Shown here in pieces: positions 13,196 through 26,200 of a DNA stretch of 64,000 nt. The position numbers were made by a program, and so were the translations under genes. The notes beneath the pieces were generated by a model. That model was not told the origin of the DNA. It ran no database searches and was given only the letters and a program-made list of their open reading frames with translations. Where the stretch lies: contig RSEF01000002.1 in NCBI GenBank assembly GCA_003993805.1, positions 67,431,153 through 67,495,152 on the forward strand, in the 5' to 3' direction. Source of the stretch: Himantopus leucocephalus (Eukaryota > Chordata > Aves > Charadriiformes > Recurvirostridae). The stretch's first letter is position 1. Each line of letters begins with the position of its first letter.

Positions 13196-13216
13196 GGGCA
13201 GGGGGGGAGGTTGGGG
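13196..13216 (+). other. G-quadruplex-type motif in the CR1 5' part
   Basis: G-runs at 13196-13198, 13201-13203, 13205-13207 and 13213-13216 are separated by loops of 2, 1 and 5 nt, a canonical G4 pattern. It lies in the G-rich leader attributed to the CR1 element. Confidence 0.5.
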
Positions 13217-14150
13217 CTGCAAGCAGAGCTGTGGGCAGGGTGCCCTGGATGCTGCTGTGTGCCTGTTGTTTACTGTTGGTGCTAATTTGCACCTGCTTGA
13301 TGAAACCTGGTGGTTTGGCTCTCCTTGACAGCATGGGACTCAGCACCTAGAGAGGTGGGGTGTCACAGGGTATGGTCTCCAGCATATGCTGGAGCACTAC
13401 TGCTCAGCAGAGGCCTGTACCCTGATGGAGCTTCCAAAGAAGGACACATCCCTACAGGGCTGGGGATGCAGAGATGCCCAGGGCTTCTCGTTGAGGCTAG
13501 GGCAGAGGAAGATGATGTCCTGGCCTGCAGGAGGTGTGTACTGATTGAGGAGATGTGTCACCACATTGAGGTGAGTCTGGAGGAGGTCAGCTGATGTGCA
13601 CCATCAGGAAAGACGAAAAAGCAGTTGAGAAGGATCTTCAGAGACATGTAAGAGATGAGAGCCTCAGCTCCCAACTGCACAGAGGAGAGGCAGCCAGAAA
13701 CTGTTTGATTTTGGGGTAAACAGGAGACTCCCATGATGGAGAAGGCTGCAAGCTTGGTACTTTTGGCACTGGGAGAGTGGTGGCTTCTCCGCCTGCAGAT
13801 CTGCAACTGCAGGGTAGCTCCAGTGCCCTAGTAGCTGATGAAGGGCAGAGAGCCACATCTGAGGAAGCACTGGAGACTGAGCCAGGCAGTGGCACCAGGA
13901 GGAACCATAGCCAGTAGACTGAGTGAAATGATTATCCCTGTCTACTCAGTATTGGTAAGACCAAATCTAGAGTCCCATTTTCCTGCTCCGCCTCCAATAC
14001 AAGAAAGATGATGATGAACTGGAACAAGTTTAGCAGAGGGCCCTTAAGATGGTCAGGAGCTGGAGCCTTTCTCCTGTGAGCAGAGGCTGAAGGACTGGGT
14101 CCTGTGCAGCCTGGAAAAGAGAGAACTTCATGAGGACCTAATAGCAGCCT

Positions 14151-14179
14151 GTCAATACATCTGAGGAGGATGTATTGAC
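14151..14179. repeat. Perfect 11-bp inverted repeat with 7-nt loop
   Basis: The arms GTCAATACATC (14151-14161) and GATGTATTGAC (14169-14179) are exact reverse complements around a TGAGGAG loop. It lies inside the CR1 3' portion, where I know of no such hairpin in the family consensus, so it was probably made after insertion. Confidence 0.8.
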
Positions 14180-14245
14180 AGAGGATGGAGCCAGGCTTCT
14201 TTGTAGCAAGTCATGGAAGGATAATACAGCAGATATAAACTGACT

Positions 14246-17055
14246 AGAGACCTCCTGATTTATCTTCTGATCTTAATTTTCCCATGATCCATTTTCTGTG
14301 ATAATAAGCTCTCCTCCACCCCAAGGACCCATCCTTGATATAGGATGAACTTTTAACTGTGTGCCTTGTGCTGATGTACAGAAGGCAATGGTGACTCTGA
14401 CAGTGTATAATATTAACTGTTGGTTTGGAAGGAAGGAGGAGAAATACTGAAGCAGGAACAGATGCATGAATTATGAAGTTACATAGAAAAGACTTGTAAA
14501 GCCTGCAGGATTTTGGAGGTGGTAAGAGAGTGGGGTAGTCAAAAGACATCCAATAAGGGAAGTGAAATATTTCCTTTTGAGAAATGCATACTGCTAAGGA
14601 AACCCCTCAGTCTCTGTGAGAGTTATAATAACCTCAATTGTGGAATTTGAAACTGCATTATTAATATTCTGCTGGATGCAAATGATTTGAGAGAGAGAAA
14701 TAATTGAAGTACTGCAAGTAGCATTTCCTAATGGAGGTGGAGAGGCTGCCTGTAAAGCTGCATTCTAGCTGGCCTTCTAGATTTTATGTGGGTGTTAATT
14801 CGTGTAATGGGGAGACTTTCGGGGTTTGTCAGCTTATTTCATAATTTTATTTTCATTCAAGAGTCTTCTGTTTGTCTTGGTAGCAGACTAATCACCTCTG
14901 TCCTTTGGCTACTTACTGCATATGGTTTTGAATGCTGTTGCACAAATGTTGATGCCTTTTGTATTAATGAAGTTTCTGCTGTGAGGGCAGGCAGCTCTGT
15001 CAAGGTGCTTTTTAGCATTTGATTAATTGTCAAGCAGGGCAAAAGCCACACTTCTTCCAAGGGCTCAATGTATAAATCATCATTCCTTTTCTGTGTTAAA
15101 TCACAGCAAAGCCATTATTATTGGAAGAGGAACAGCAGCTTCATCCCAACATCTTGAAAAAATGTTTCTTTACTGCTCTGACCTCAAGTACCATTCTCAA
15201 TCTGTCAGGTTTTAAATAATGAAGCATTGCATCGCTTTCACTTCTGCTGTTCTGTACTGCCTTCGATCTGGTGGCTGCAAATATTCCCAAACACTTGCAA
15301 GCTAGCTGACTACTGCCATGTTAGAGGCATGAAGTGAGAGAAGTAGTGAAAACAAGACATGATTAATTTAGGGCACAGATTAGAGAAGAAGATGGATCTT
15401 CTCTAATTCCTGTGGCTGAAAACCCTTCTCTCTGTCTGAGGCTTTGAATGTAGTTCAAATAAAGGCATTGAAGGTGGAAAAATGTGACATAGAAACTGCA
15501 GCTTTTGTGACTGCTATGGAACTTGTTTCGTAAGGCAAAGAATAGGGTAGTATCAGGAAGCAAGGCTGGAAGCAAACACATTATTTTTCAAGCAGGAATT
15601 CAAACTCAGCTGAAGTTATTTCTTAATGAAGGCAGAAGCCAGTGGACAGCAGGACAGGTGTGGAGATGAAACAGACTGAGACAGTATCTCAAAAATATTC
15701 TGCTGCTGCTACTCCCTGAACCAGCTAGAAACCAAACAAAGTTCGCTGAAGTTGTTTGACTTTTTCCTTACCTCCTTTCGTTTCTTCCATGTACCTTCCT
15801 CCATCCGTCTGCTAATCTGTTATTTTGAATTTCGTATCCAAACACCACTTTGGTATAAACTTGTAATTGATTTAATCAATTTCATCATAACACATCACTT
15901 CCAGGGTGATATGTTATCAAATGTTGTTGCTTTCATTAGAACTGCATTGTCTTTGTGGCTCAACCTGAAATACTTGGACTGAGCATTAGACTGGGACCGA
16001 GCCAGAAGGATGCTAGCAAAAGGAAAAATTTCAGATAAGACCTAGGAATGTTGAGCTGTTTTTTGGCTTGTTTTGTTTGTTTCTGTGTTGTTTGGTTTTT
16101 TTTTTTACCCGCAGTGCCCCAAACTAGAGGTTTGTGTTTGGAAATTCAACATAGGCAACAATGATGACTTTCTTCAGTAACTAACAGTTTCAGTAATCTC
16201 TCATTTAGTCTTAAAACTATATAGAAGAGATTTTATTTTTGCTTAAATGGTCTCAAAAGCTTTCTTCAGAGACTTTATAACTCCGAACTGTAACATCGCA
16301 TAGGATTAATCTGTTCTATGTACATTTACTGTATATTTTTCTGCAATGCTTGTCTTATGAGTATGCAATGATAACTTTTCCCAGTGTTCCTCAATTCACC
16401 CTTCCTCCTTTTCTTCCTTCCAGCTCAATGCATTTTGCAATCCTACTAGTCACTTAAGTAGACAGCAATATATTTGTGGAAGGGCATTTCTCAAGATTGT
16501 CAAATGCCAACATTAGATATTTTATGTGAGTATTTTGGACCGGCAGCATAACTAATATTTTATTGAATATTGTCCAACAGATCACAGTAAATACCCAGTT
16601 TGGCATATATAATTTCTCAGTGTTAGTGATGGACTAATGAAATAAGTAACACTGCAAAGTGCCCCACTGTGTATATTTGCATTGTTCTGCAACCTCCTGT
16701 TCTCATTTGTTCTGTTTACCCTGTAAACGTGCTTGCTTTCAGCCACTTCCAGTAACTGACTTGAACATACTGAGTTGTCTCTAAAAAGATAACACTTCCA
16801 CTTCTGTTTACTGTTGCTTAAATGTCAAAGGCAGTTTGATACATGAGTATCAGTTGGGAAATTTGACTTGCAGGATGATTTGGTAGAATTTTTCACATGC
16901 ATTTTTTTCAAAAGAATGAACATAAATGCTTGTTTTAAGGTTTATGGACTGAAAATTAAAATATTACTATACATGCAGCTTGTACTAATTCCCTAATTTG
17001 TAGCAGTTTCAGTAGTAAGTGCCTACATACATTATAACAGGCTGATACTATGACC
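14246..17055. other. Unique non-coding DNA, no gene recognised
   Basis: No exon or classifiable repeat is visible. The part at about 14840-15210 has homeodomain-type TAAT/ATTA cores, balanced composition and no simple repeats, so it could be a conserved non-coding element. This is only an impression, because conservation cannot be measured here. A T-run lies at about 16097-16106. Confidence 0.5.
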
Positions 17056-17170
17056 TTTATTTTACAGGATGGGAAAACAGACACAAATGTGATTTAAAGT
17101 CTAGCCTCAGCCAGGACAGGGAATAGAAGCGTAGTTGTTTGAGACCCAAAATGCCCCAGCTCCTCTGTCC
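17056..17170 (-). mobile_element. MIR-like SINE fragment
   Basis: Antisense to the plus strand, the segment follows the MIR body order. A 'TTTATTTTACAGGATGGGAAAAC' type block (MIR: cattttacagatggggaaac) is followed by 'ACAGACACAAATGTGATTTAAAG', then a 'CAGCCAGGACAGGGAATAGAA' region and a 'GAGACCC' region. It is heavily diverged, with no intact ends, which fits an insertion that predates birds. Confidence 0.45.
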
Positions 17171-20100
17171 AAGAAAAACAAACAAAAAAAGCAGATGAAA
17201 AGTTTAAAGTTTTCATCACGTAGACTTTGTCATTCATACAAAAACTTACTTATAATTTTTAATATCACCAGAAGGATGACAAGTAAATTGGTATTTTACA
17301 ACTAAGAGATGACAAAAGGAAGATAGGGAGGGGAAGCAGCAGTGTTAGAAGACAGTAAAGGAGTCACAGCCAGAGGTGTTGAGGTGGAAGTGATGGGTCA
17401 TTTCTAATTTATCATTAAATGCTGCTTCTGTCTGCTGCAGCACAGAAGTTACATGAAAGGAATGAAACCTGGAATGGACAAAAGTCTCATTGTTGAGCAA
17501 TTGAGATGGTCATATGAAGACACTTTTCTAATCTGTTCTCTTTATATATATATAAAGTTGATAGCCAACTTGAGAACTGCAGTTATCCCACACAAGCTTT
17601 TCAACAGCATCAGATTCAACTGGCCATGCAATAGCTCCTCTACTAATAGTGGTCATTAATGAGCTCCTATACTCTTGTCTAGAGTGAGGAATACAGATTC
17701 AAAACTTCTGAAGGACAATTTAACTGACTTCTTACTTTTTGTTTCCATTCATAAAGGGGGATTATACTGTATGCATATGTATTTTTGTGTGTATATATAA
17801 TAGAAACAGTGAGGAACTGCCCTGCACACCTGAGAGTCCTTGAAGTAGTCCCCCGTGTATGGTAAACTGATTTTTCCTCATGAATTTTGATTATCTTGCT
17901 GTGTTCTTTAAAACAGACTCTGAAGAAGCCTACTTAATGTACAAACATCTACATTTAAAAAGAACCATATTAAGATAGCATATTAGTAAAAGATCTTCCC
18001 CTCATCCAGAACTAAGAATAGTTGTCAGACCTTGATATCATTCTAACTTCTAAATATCCTTCTTTCTTTGAGATTTTTTTTTATATGTCCTAGTGGATAA
18101 TATCTTAGTCAATATTTTCTGTACCTTTTAATGTGAAGAAAGATTTATTGCTCTGAGAGAGAAAGCTGTGAGTGGCATCTCCTTCCAGGGACTCATTGCT
18201 AGAGGAGCCAAAGGGGCTTTATCAAATGTCTTAAGATTTCAGGGTAAGCTTTGATTTGATTGAGGAGCATTGTGATTTCTGCCAATGGTTCTTTTGTTTT
18301 GTGCAGCTTGAAGTAAAGGGAAAAGCATCAGAATTGGGTTAACAGTTATAAAAGTCAAGATACTGTTTTGATTTTAATAATGCAGAATTGTCTTTGTTCA
18401 TGGTAATACAAGTTTACTTAAAAAAAAAAAAAGCTGAACTTTTATATATTCTTCTCCCAAATCTGTAAATCTTGTCTTAATTGCAAAAGTGTAGACTCCG
18501 TTTGGGTTACGTACAGTGTAGTGAGCTTGCTCTGATTTACAGACAGGATTTACGGCATGTTCATTTACATTTGCTGCATTTCTTTTAATATTTTATTTTT
18601 TTTTATTTCTCCTTTCCTACTCCTCCCCCAAGATACACATTTTCTTACTCAAACACCTTTTTAAAGTCAGTGAGTTATAAGCCTCTCAAAGTAACAGACA
18701 GGAGTCTGTTATTTGAATAAATTTCTTGAGAGACAGTAGCCTAACACAGCTGGCACGGGCCCTAGGTGAAAGAGTGAAAAAGGGATCCTTTCCTCTGGTT
18801 CAGCTGCTGGCACTCATCCTCCACCTTGTTGCTCTTGCCTTGATCCTACTGTTCTGTGAACTCTCCTAAAACTCATTATCTGTAAAACTGTGCTCCATTA
18901 TGTCAGTATGCATTTGAGTAGAGATTGGACAAGGTTCCCTGAAAAAAGACATTTTTCTGTAGAAACAACAATTTGAGTAGGTAATATTGTTCAGAGAGAA
19001 AAATACCTTGTGTTGTACATTAGTACCTTTACCTGTTACACAATTTTCTGTCTCTGGTCATGAGTTCCATTAATCTTTTGTATCAAGTCAGTTCACAGAA
19101 GATGAAGGAAGATTTGTCCTGGTGTGGCTTCAGAGGATGCATATAGTAGCCTGCAAACGTGATAGAGACTTGTGTAGGTCAGAGAGCAGTCTGTGGCAAG
19201 GTGCTGAAATGCTTCCTGTCCTTTTTAGATCAACTCCAGGTTTAAAGTCATAGCACTGAAGTATGAGCAATGACATTGGAAATGCTGAGGGCATAACTCT
19301 GTCAGTACAGACATCATGGCCTTTGCAGATACCTAGAGATGGAAAAGGATTCACATCTCTGCTGTAGACAAAATAACTTGCAGAAGGCACTCCAGTGGCT
19401 AGATGGATGTAATGCTGAAATTCTGAGGTGAATGTTTTCCAATATTACTCTTATAAATGACCATAAGTAATCATTCTCTAAGCAATATAAAGTCAGATAT
19501 GGTGGTATAAGCAAACTACAAAACGTATCTTGGTTGCCTCTTGGATGTTTTGCAACTTTCTGGACAATAGTGTGTTGACTTTGTGGCTCTTTTAAACTTT
19601 CATTTGGGAATTGACCACCAAATGCAGTTACAGAGACCTACCAAGTATCGGGGCTTGCATTAACTCACTGCCAAGGGGAGGAGAGTAGTTACTCCCAAAC
19701 TCTTCAAATACCAGACTTGCTTAAGAAAGTGGATTTGTGAATGTGACAATCGAGTCAGAAGGGGAACAGCTACCCTGGGTTCAAAGGGAGCCATGCAAAC
19801 CTGCAGATGTTACCAATCAACATGTACCAAGCACATCTGCAAGGTGACTATCTGGTTTGTATGTACCTTTCCCTGGCCATGGAAGGACTAGAAAATCTTG
19901 TAGGGAAGCCAAAGGTGAGAGAGGGTTGGTGGGTGACGTATGAACTTGTATTATTGCAGTTATGGGGACATCATTGTATTGTCGCTGTGTAAAGCTAGTT
20001 GAAACAAGTAGGATTTATTTTCTGGAGAGGAAAGGAGGAACATTCTTGGGAAATGATTTCTTGGCTGGGAAGTTGAATGTGTGAGAAGCATACCTAGGTG

Positions 20101-20493
20101 AGTTAGACGACATGTTTTCCACACCTGGAGAAGTGAGAGAGATGCTTAGTGATGGGGCAGGCTAGGAAAACCTCTTCTTTCCTGCCTGAGGAGATGGAAG
20201 GGGATCAGCTCCTCTTGGCAGTTGGCAAGCTTAAGATCTTGAACAGTGATGAGGAGTCTGGTATAGAAGCAGATGTTCCTGAAAAACAAGAAAACTGTTT
20301 GCATATTGATGTTATTCACAACTCCGTCGCAACTCACTGCACATGATTCAGATTTGAAACTTGTTTTTGTGTTTTCCTTCCTCCCTGTAGTTTTAGCAGT
20401 CAGGATGAACTTGTAGGGTAGTTACTTTAAGTAGAACTGTTTCTTCCTTCTTTTCAGCTCAAAGTGGGGGGTCTGCCATCTTGTTGTATGAAT
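17171..20493. other. Unique non-coding DNA, no gene recognised
   Basis: There are short AT microsatellites (TATATATATATAAAG near 17545, GTATATATATAA near 17791) and an A-run at about 18420-18433. No splice-bounded frame or classifiable transposon is seen. The stretch ends at the 1000-N gap. Confidence 0.55.
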
Positions 20494-21493
20494 NNNNNNN
20501 NNNNNNNNNNNNNNNNNNNNNNNNNNNNNNNNNNNNNNNNNNNNNNNNNNNNNNNNNNNNNNNNNNNNNNNNNNNNNNNNNNNNNNNNNNNNNNNNNNNN
20601 NNNNNNNNNNNNNNNNNNNNNNNNNNNNNNNNNNNNNNNNNNNNNNNNNNNNNNNNNNNNNNNNNNNNNNNNNNNNNNNNNNNNNNNNNNNNNNNNNNNN
20701 NNNNNNNNNNNNNNNNNNNNNNNNNNNNNNNNNNNNNNNNNNNNNNNNNNNNNNNNNNNNNNNNNNNNNNNNNNNNNNNNNNNNNNNNNNNNNNNNNNNN
20801 NNNNNNNNNNNNNNNNNNNNNNNNNNNNNNNNNNNNNNNNNNNNNNNNNNNNNNNNNNNNNNNNNNNNNNNNNNNNNNNNNNNNNNNNNNNNNNNNNNNN
20901 NNNNNNNNNNNNNNNNNNNNNNNNNNNNNNNNNNNNNNNNNNNNNNNNNNNNNNNNNNNNNNNNNNNNNNNNNNNNNNNNNNNNNNNNNNNNNNNNNNNN
21001 NNNNNNNNNNNNNNNNNNNNNNNNNNNNNNNNNNNNNNNNNNNNNNNNNNNNNNNNNNNNNNNNNNNNNNNNNNNNNNNNNNNNNNNNNNNNNNNNNNNN
21101 NNNNNNNNNNNNNNNNNNNNNNNNNNNNNNNNNNNNNNNNNNNNNNNNNNNNNNNNNNNNNNNNNNNNNNNNNNNNNNNNNNNNNNNNNNNNNNNNNNNN
21201 NNNNNNNNNNNNNNNNNNNNNNNNNNNNNNNNNNNNNNNNNNNNNNNNNNNNNNNNNNNNNNNNNNNNNNNNNNNNNNNNNNNNNNNNNNNNNNNNNNNN
21301 NNNNNNNNNNNNNNNNNNNNNNNNNNNNNNNNNNNNNNNNNNNNNNNNNNNNNNNNNNNNNNNNNNNNNNNNNNNNNNNNNNNNNNNNNNNNNNNNNNNN
21401 NNNNNNNNNNNNNNNNNNNNNNNNNNNNNNNNNNNNNNNNNNNNNNNNNNNNNNNNNNNNNNNNNNNNNNNNNNNNNNNNNNNNNNNNNNNNN
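20494..21493. other. Assembly gap (1000 N)
   Basis: Exactly 1000 unknown bases. The round number suggests a placeholder or an estimated gap. The flanks share no obvious repeat that would explain it. Any open frame drawn across it is an artefact. Confidence 0.98.
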
Positions 21494-22207
21494 CCATTTA
21501 CTATGGATGTCCTGGTTCTCAGCTACATTGTCCAGGTTAACTGTTCCAGACCTCCGCATGCCGTATGTGTACATGTGACAAACGCACTTTAGACCTAGAA
21601 GGGTACACAACACAATGTCAATAACATTTATTCACCAAAGTATCTATAACCTTTTGGAAACAGATTATCTATAGTTTGTAAGACACAAAATGCATTCCTA
21701 AATGGCATGGTGAGAAGGACATGATGACAACTACTTTGTGTGACTTGCCTGCTTTGCTCATGATTTATTAAGAGATGGTGAGTCATCTTGTTTCACATGA
21801 CCATTAATTACATCTTTGGAGTGTTGCAGTCTGCTACCTGAGCCAGCTTAAATGTGAACAGCTGTGTGACTCTTACATAGAGCCTACCATAGAAGCAAAA
21901 ATAGTCAGATTTAACCATACGTTAGCAGAAGTCATGTAAAAAAAGAAAAGAAAAAGTGGAATCTGGTTGAAACTGATAAGTTTAAGTGGTCTTAATTTCA
22001 CCTGACGCATTCGTCTGGACAGACTGAAATCTCAGCTGCAGCTTTCACTACATCTCTCCACATCACTCTGGCTCTTCAAGCACTTCTGGCAAGAGGGGGA
22101 AAGTCAGCACCTAGAATGTCTGATCAATAGAGGAGGAGGTGGAGAAATTGTTGGGTTTGTGATGGTCCTGGCCCCAAAGGGTGCTTGTATTGCACCAGCA
22201 AGCCTGC
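21494..22207. other. Unique non-coding DNA, no gene recognised
   Basis: No exon or transposon is recognised. A purine tract of mixed A and G lies near 21938-21958. Confidence 0.55.
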
Positions 22208-22438
22208 ATATATATATATATATGTTTATACACACACACACTCACGCTCTCTCTATATATATCTCTATATTTAAAAACATGCTTCAGTTTATTTATCCCT
22301 GTTAAAAATAAACCATTTCTGGTAACANGTATGTATGTTTATACACACATGCACTCACACTCTCTCTCTATATATCTATATTTAAAAACATGCCTCAGTT
22401 TATTTATCCCTGTTAAAAATAAACCATTTCTGGTAACA
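22208..22438. repeat. Microsatellite-bearing segment duplicated around a single N
   Basis: A TA/CA/CT microsatellite segment ending in GTTAAAAATAAACCATTTC occurs twice, at about 22221-22327 and 22329-22438, joined by one N at 22328. The copies differ by a few bases in the CA, CT and TA tracts and by one substitution (GCTTCAG versus GCCTCAG). This is most simply two alleles, or two ends of overlapping contigs, placed in tandem by gap closure rather than a true duplication. Confidence 0.85.
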
Positions 22439-23186
22439 TAATTTCAAACAAGTGAATTAGAATTATGCGCGTACTTTACAGTACTCAGTGTCAAAGGGAA
22501 AATAATGAAAGTCTAATATGTCAATGTTACCAATAGTGCATCATTTCTTCAAAGGGTTTGTGATACCAGGGGAAGCTGGGGTTGGGGAAGAGGGGGGGAT
22601 CTTTTACTGGGATTCTAGGGACAATCATATGCAACTTTTTTGGAAAAGGGGGGAAAAAAATCATCCCACTTAATTTCCCTCACTATGCTTTCTTTAAATG
22701 TACTTACAGTTACTTAATCATTTGTATGTATTGTTTTAAAACAATATGTAATTCCTGTGCTGAAGGCTGTTTTTTCTTAACTATGTTCCATGACATTTAA
22801 TTTAAAAACAATTTGAGTATAATTATTACAATGTTTAAAATAGGTCCCTTGTAAAATTGAGAACAGATACAAGAAAATGAAGTTAAGTGCTGCTATTGCA
22901 TTTTCCATTTGGTTGAAACTTTGCTCTGTGTGTTACTCCTGTGGGACCATACTAAATGGAGTGGAATTTTCATTTCATTTGTTATGATAGACAGTCAGTT
23001 TCTCAGATACTTCTCAGTCTGCAATATGCTATGTTTTACCGGTTGGAACCTACCGCATCACTAGAAATAGTGTATTTCTTTTGAACTGTACAATCGAAAA
23101 ATCATACTTGCGGTCAAAACCACTCCTGATGAAATGATTCTTCTCTCGAAATCCATTGCCAGTAATGAATCTTCTTTCTCCCACAG

Positions 23187-23260
23187 GGTTTAAACAAAGG
23201 CTCAAAAACTTCCGTGCCCTGGAAGTTGAGAAATCTCACTACCTGGCTTCAATTCCAAAG
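23187..23260 (+). other. Weak candidate internal exon, unidentified
   Basis: A pyrimidine-rich acceptor (...TTCTTTCTCCCACAG) precedes a 74-nt segment ending CCAAAG before GTGACC. One frame reads FKQRLKNFRALEVEKSHYLA and continues to the donor; a second frame is also open, and the third has an early stop. The 5' flank (23090-23186) carries several CpGs. I cannot match either peptide to a family. The donor is weak at +4/+5 (GTGACC), so this may be chance or a non-coding exon. Confidence 0.15.
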
Positions 23261-26200
23261 GTGACCCTTTCTTAGCAGGATGAGCATTTGCCTGTCTTCC
23301 TCAGTCAGCTACTAGGAAAATAATCAAATTGTATGGCTGCAGATAGGTTTTAAATTCCTGTTTTTAAGTTAAATGAGTATCCTGTTTCATTTGGGAGAAA
23401 TGCTGGTAGTTACAGCATTTATTACTGTCGTTCTTTTGGAGTGGTGCACATCCTCTATAAAATGGATTCCCTCTCCATCTACCTTTGTGTGCTGTAATAG
23501 CTCAGATGAAGAGGCATTGCGTAGATGCTGTACCATTGCATGAACAAAGCACTTTTCAGAGACAATATTGTCATTCTGTACTAATGGAAAAGTTCTTAAA
23601 AATTCACCAAGAAACGTTTATGAAAGGTTATTTTGTAACCATCCTTTTAACTGAACAAGGATTGTATCTATCCTGTGGAATGGCTCCAAAGATCTTGTAA
23701 AAGGAATGAATTTTGCATAAAATTCTTTAAGGCTTGATTAATGCTTTTATCCCAGTGGAACTTAATTGTCTTCAGTGGAGTTATCCATATTTATGTTGTG
23801 ATGATAGGGATAACCTCTTCAGAAATCTTTTGGTTTTATCATTTTTATAGCAGGTGATTAGTTACCTCCTTGTTAAATTCTGCAGGACTTCTCCCTGAGG
23901 TGTGGGGAGAGGGGGAGGGAGAGGACATTAGTAACTCTATCTCACACTTGAAGTATTAAGATACGATGCTCTGGAGAATATCAAAGAAACATATTCTGCA
24001 TGTCGTCTTTGCCTCAGAAAAGGGTTCAGCTTCCTCTGCCTGGCTGACTGTGACCTGTCTGATATCTGCTTTGGGTCATCAATAACAAGAAAGGGCTGAT
24101 GGGCCTGGGTAGACAGACAGACTGGTCATAATGTTGGCACTTTGCCTTGAAATGTAGACATTTTATTTCCAGTGTGTACAGAGAATCACTGGATGCAACG
24201 TAAAAATAATTTGGTTGATGCCTCTTCGGTGTACTGGCACATCAGATGTACTATCAGTGGTCTTACTTTCTAATGTGTGAGAAAGAAAGCCTCTGAGCAT
24301 AGTAAATGAAAGACTGTCTCACCTTGACACGATTCCCACACTGTGTCCATCTGACAGGACAGCGCAGGAGAGTTTGCTGTGTTGCAATGTGCTTTTCTGG
24401 CAGAGTTTTGGTTCTGATCAGTGTCTCACATCTCCCATGTGCATGAGCTGTTTTCCCTGTAAAGTATCATTTAGTGAGCAGAAACCAGTGGGGGTGAAGG
24501 GTGGAAACAGTCTGGAAGGCTGGTTGCATTTCAGTGGCTCCTGTGCAGGACTGCTGAATTAAAAACTCCTTGCAAAATATGTGCTTTTAAAGCACCTTTT
24601 ACATTCTTCATTTACTTTCTTCCCTGTGCCTTAACCTCAATGGATTCACCACAAGCTAGACAATGTGGCAAATCTTATTGTGAAGAGTGGTGTTACTCTG
24701 GGTTGTGACAGAGAGAAGAGGATGATGGTGTGCACCCCTGACTATCCCGGGAGCTACCCGCTGTCTGATATTTTTAAACATTTAAATGATGACCTCTCCT
24801 TTCTTCACCCAGCTCTCCTTTTATCCTTATGTATTGGAAAGGATCCTTCATGGGCATTGCTCTGTGTTCTGCTGGCCACTAGCAATCAAGGTACGCGGCG
24901 GGGATGGGGGAGGGAAAGCAGCGTGCTTAAAAGGACATTTGTTCTGGGACGTTTGCACCCGCAAGTGAAGAAACTAAAGGAAGGACAAATGGTGGACTGT
25001 GGACCAGGTGTTGCAGTTATTATTGATGATGGTGGGTGTGCTTCTGTTATGAATCCACAAATTAGCATGCTTCTCACTGAGAAACAGCACTTGAGATGGA
25101 GGCAATTCAGTATGGAGGTGTTGCTTAATATGGGTGCCTTGGGCAAGATGACCTTTAAAGAGGGACTTCTGAAGCCTGAAGCCAGGCTCTTGCTACTGTA
25201 AACGTCTTCCAGTGCTTTATCACAAGGACTAATTGCAGCATGATAACATGCTGTGAATGTAAATCTTTGTGAAATCATTCAAAAAATGTATGTATTGTTC
25301 TAATGTGGGAACTGAGAAAAATACTAACAAGATTAGTAGGATGTTTAGAAATCATGGCCTGATAGGAAAGATGAAGAGAGAATGGGGTTTGTTAGCTAAT
25401 AGCTCCTTAGCTGTTTCTGTTACAGACTGTCCAACATGCAGAGAATATTGAGATGCAGTGTTCAGCCTTTCTCTCCGCTTGCAAGAGGGAGAAATTAGCT
25501 TAATTTATGTTTATGTGTTAGAAAATAGTACACTTTAGATCTGATAGTAGGAAAAAACCTTTCTACCTATTACCCTGTGCAACACTGAAAAAGGCTACTT
25601 TGGGAGTGTTTGGAGGATGCTTCACTGAAAAAATCCAGGATCATGTTGGACAGATATTTTCTATGTGTACTGTGTGCTCCTTCAGAGCAGAGGGGTGGTT
25701 TGGGTCATACTTGAGGGCTTTTCCATTTCTCTGAGTCTTTGCTTGGTATCTTCTGTGCTAGGTGGAGTGGTTAAATCATACTTATTTGACAGCTGCGGCT
25801 TTTACCTTCCATAACACTTTGGCAGAATGTGTAAAGGGCTGTATAGAAAGTCTTTTAGAGAAGACACATTAAATGAATTCAAACTGTAAAGCCTGAATAA
25901 TCAACCAGAGATCCAAGATCAAACTTCTCCATCTGAACTGCTGTTTCATTTGGGATACACTGCTACCAGGTAAAACCGTACTTGTCACACTTTTCTTTCT
26001 AAGTTAAGTCAGAAACCAAGGTCTGCATAGCATTTTTTTTTTATTCCACCAAAATTTAGATTAAATTTGGATTACTGTCTTTGTTGCTAGAGTCTTTCTC
26101 TGTAACCAACTAAATGGGCTATCTGGCTTGTTTGCCAGATGGTGAAAAAGAGGCAGATTGTGTGCTTAAACTCATCCATTTAAAAAAAAAGGGTAGAAAG

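Larger units (their letters stand above)
13040..14245 (+). mobile_element. CR1 LINE, internally deleted copy (5' UTR/ORF1 joined to 3' end)
   Basis: Two CR1 portions lie in the same orientation. About 13040-13920 is a G-rich leader followed by degraded ORF1-like sequence: a CRRC cysteine pair (near 13531) and, in shifted frames, stretches such as LCTIRKDEKAVEKDLQ, which resemble the N-terminal CR1 ORF1 region. About 13930-14245 is the RT C-terminus/3' UTR portion, recognisable by 'AGAGTCCCATTTTCCTGCT', 'AGCAGAGGGCCCTTAAGATG', 'GCAGAGGCTGAAGGACTGGG' and 'GATGGAGCCAGGCTTCTTTG'. Most of ORF2, including the endonuclease and most of the reverse transcriptase, is missing between them. The 3' assignment is secure. 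The 5' part and its left border are less certain, and two separate insertions remain possible. Confidence 0.7.

Noticed and set aside
20454..21613. Open frames of about 350-380 codons across 20.4-21.6 kb
   Set aside because: Nearly all codons are N from the 1000-base gap; only a few real residues lie at the ends.
22181..22441. 86-codon frame with repeated peptide blocks
   Set aside because: It is the translation of TA/CA/CT microsatellite DNA duplicated around a single N.
24665..25201. 178-codon open frame, the longest without Ns
   Set aside because: It starts at GTG, has no family motif, and one frame of this length is roughly expected by chance over 64 kb and six frames at this base composition. 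No splice sites give it support as an exon.
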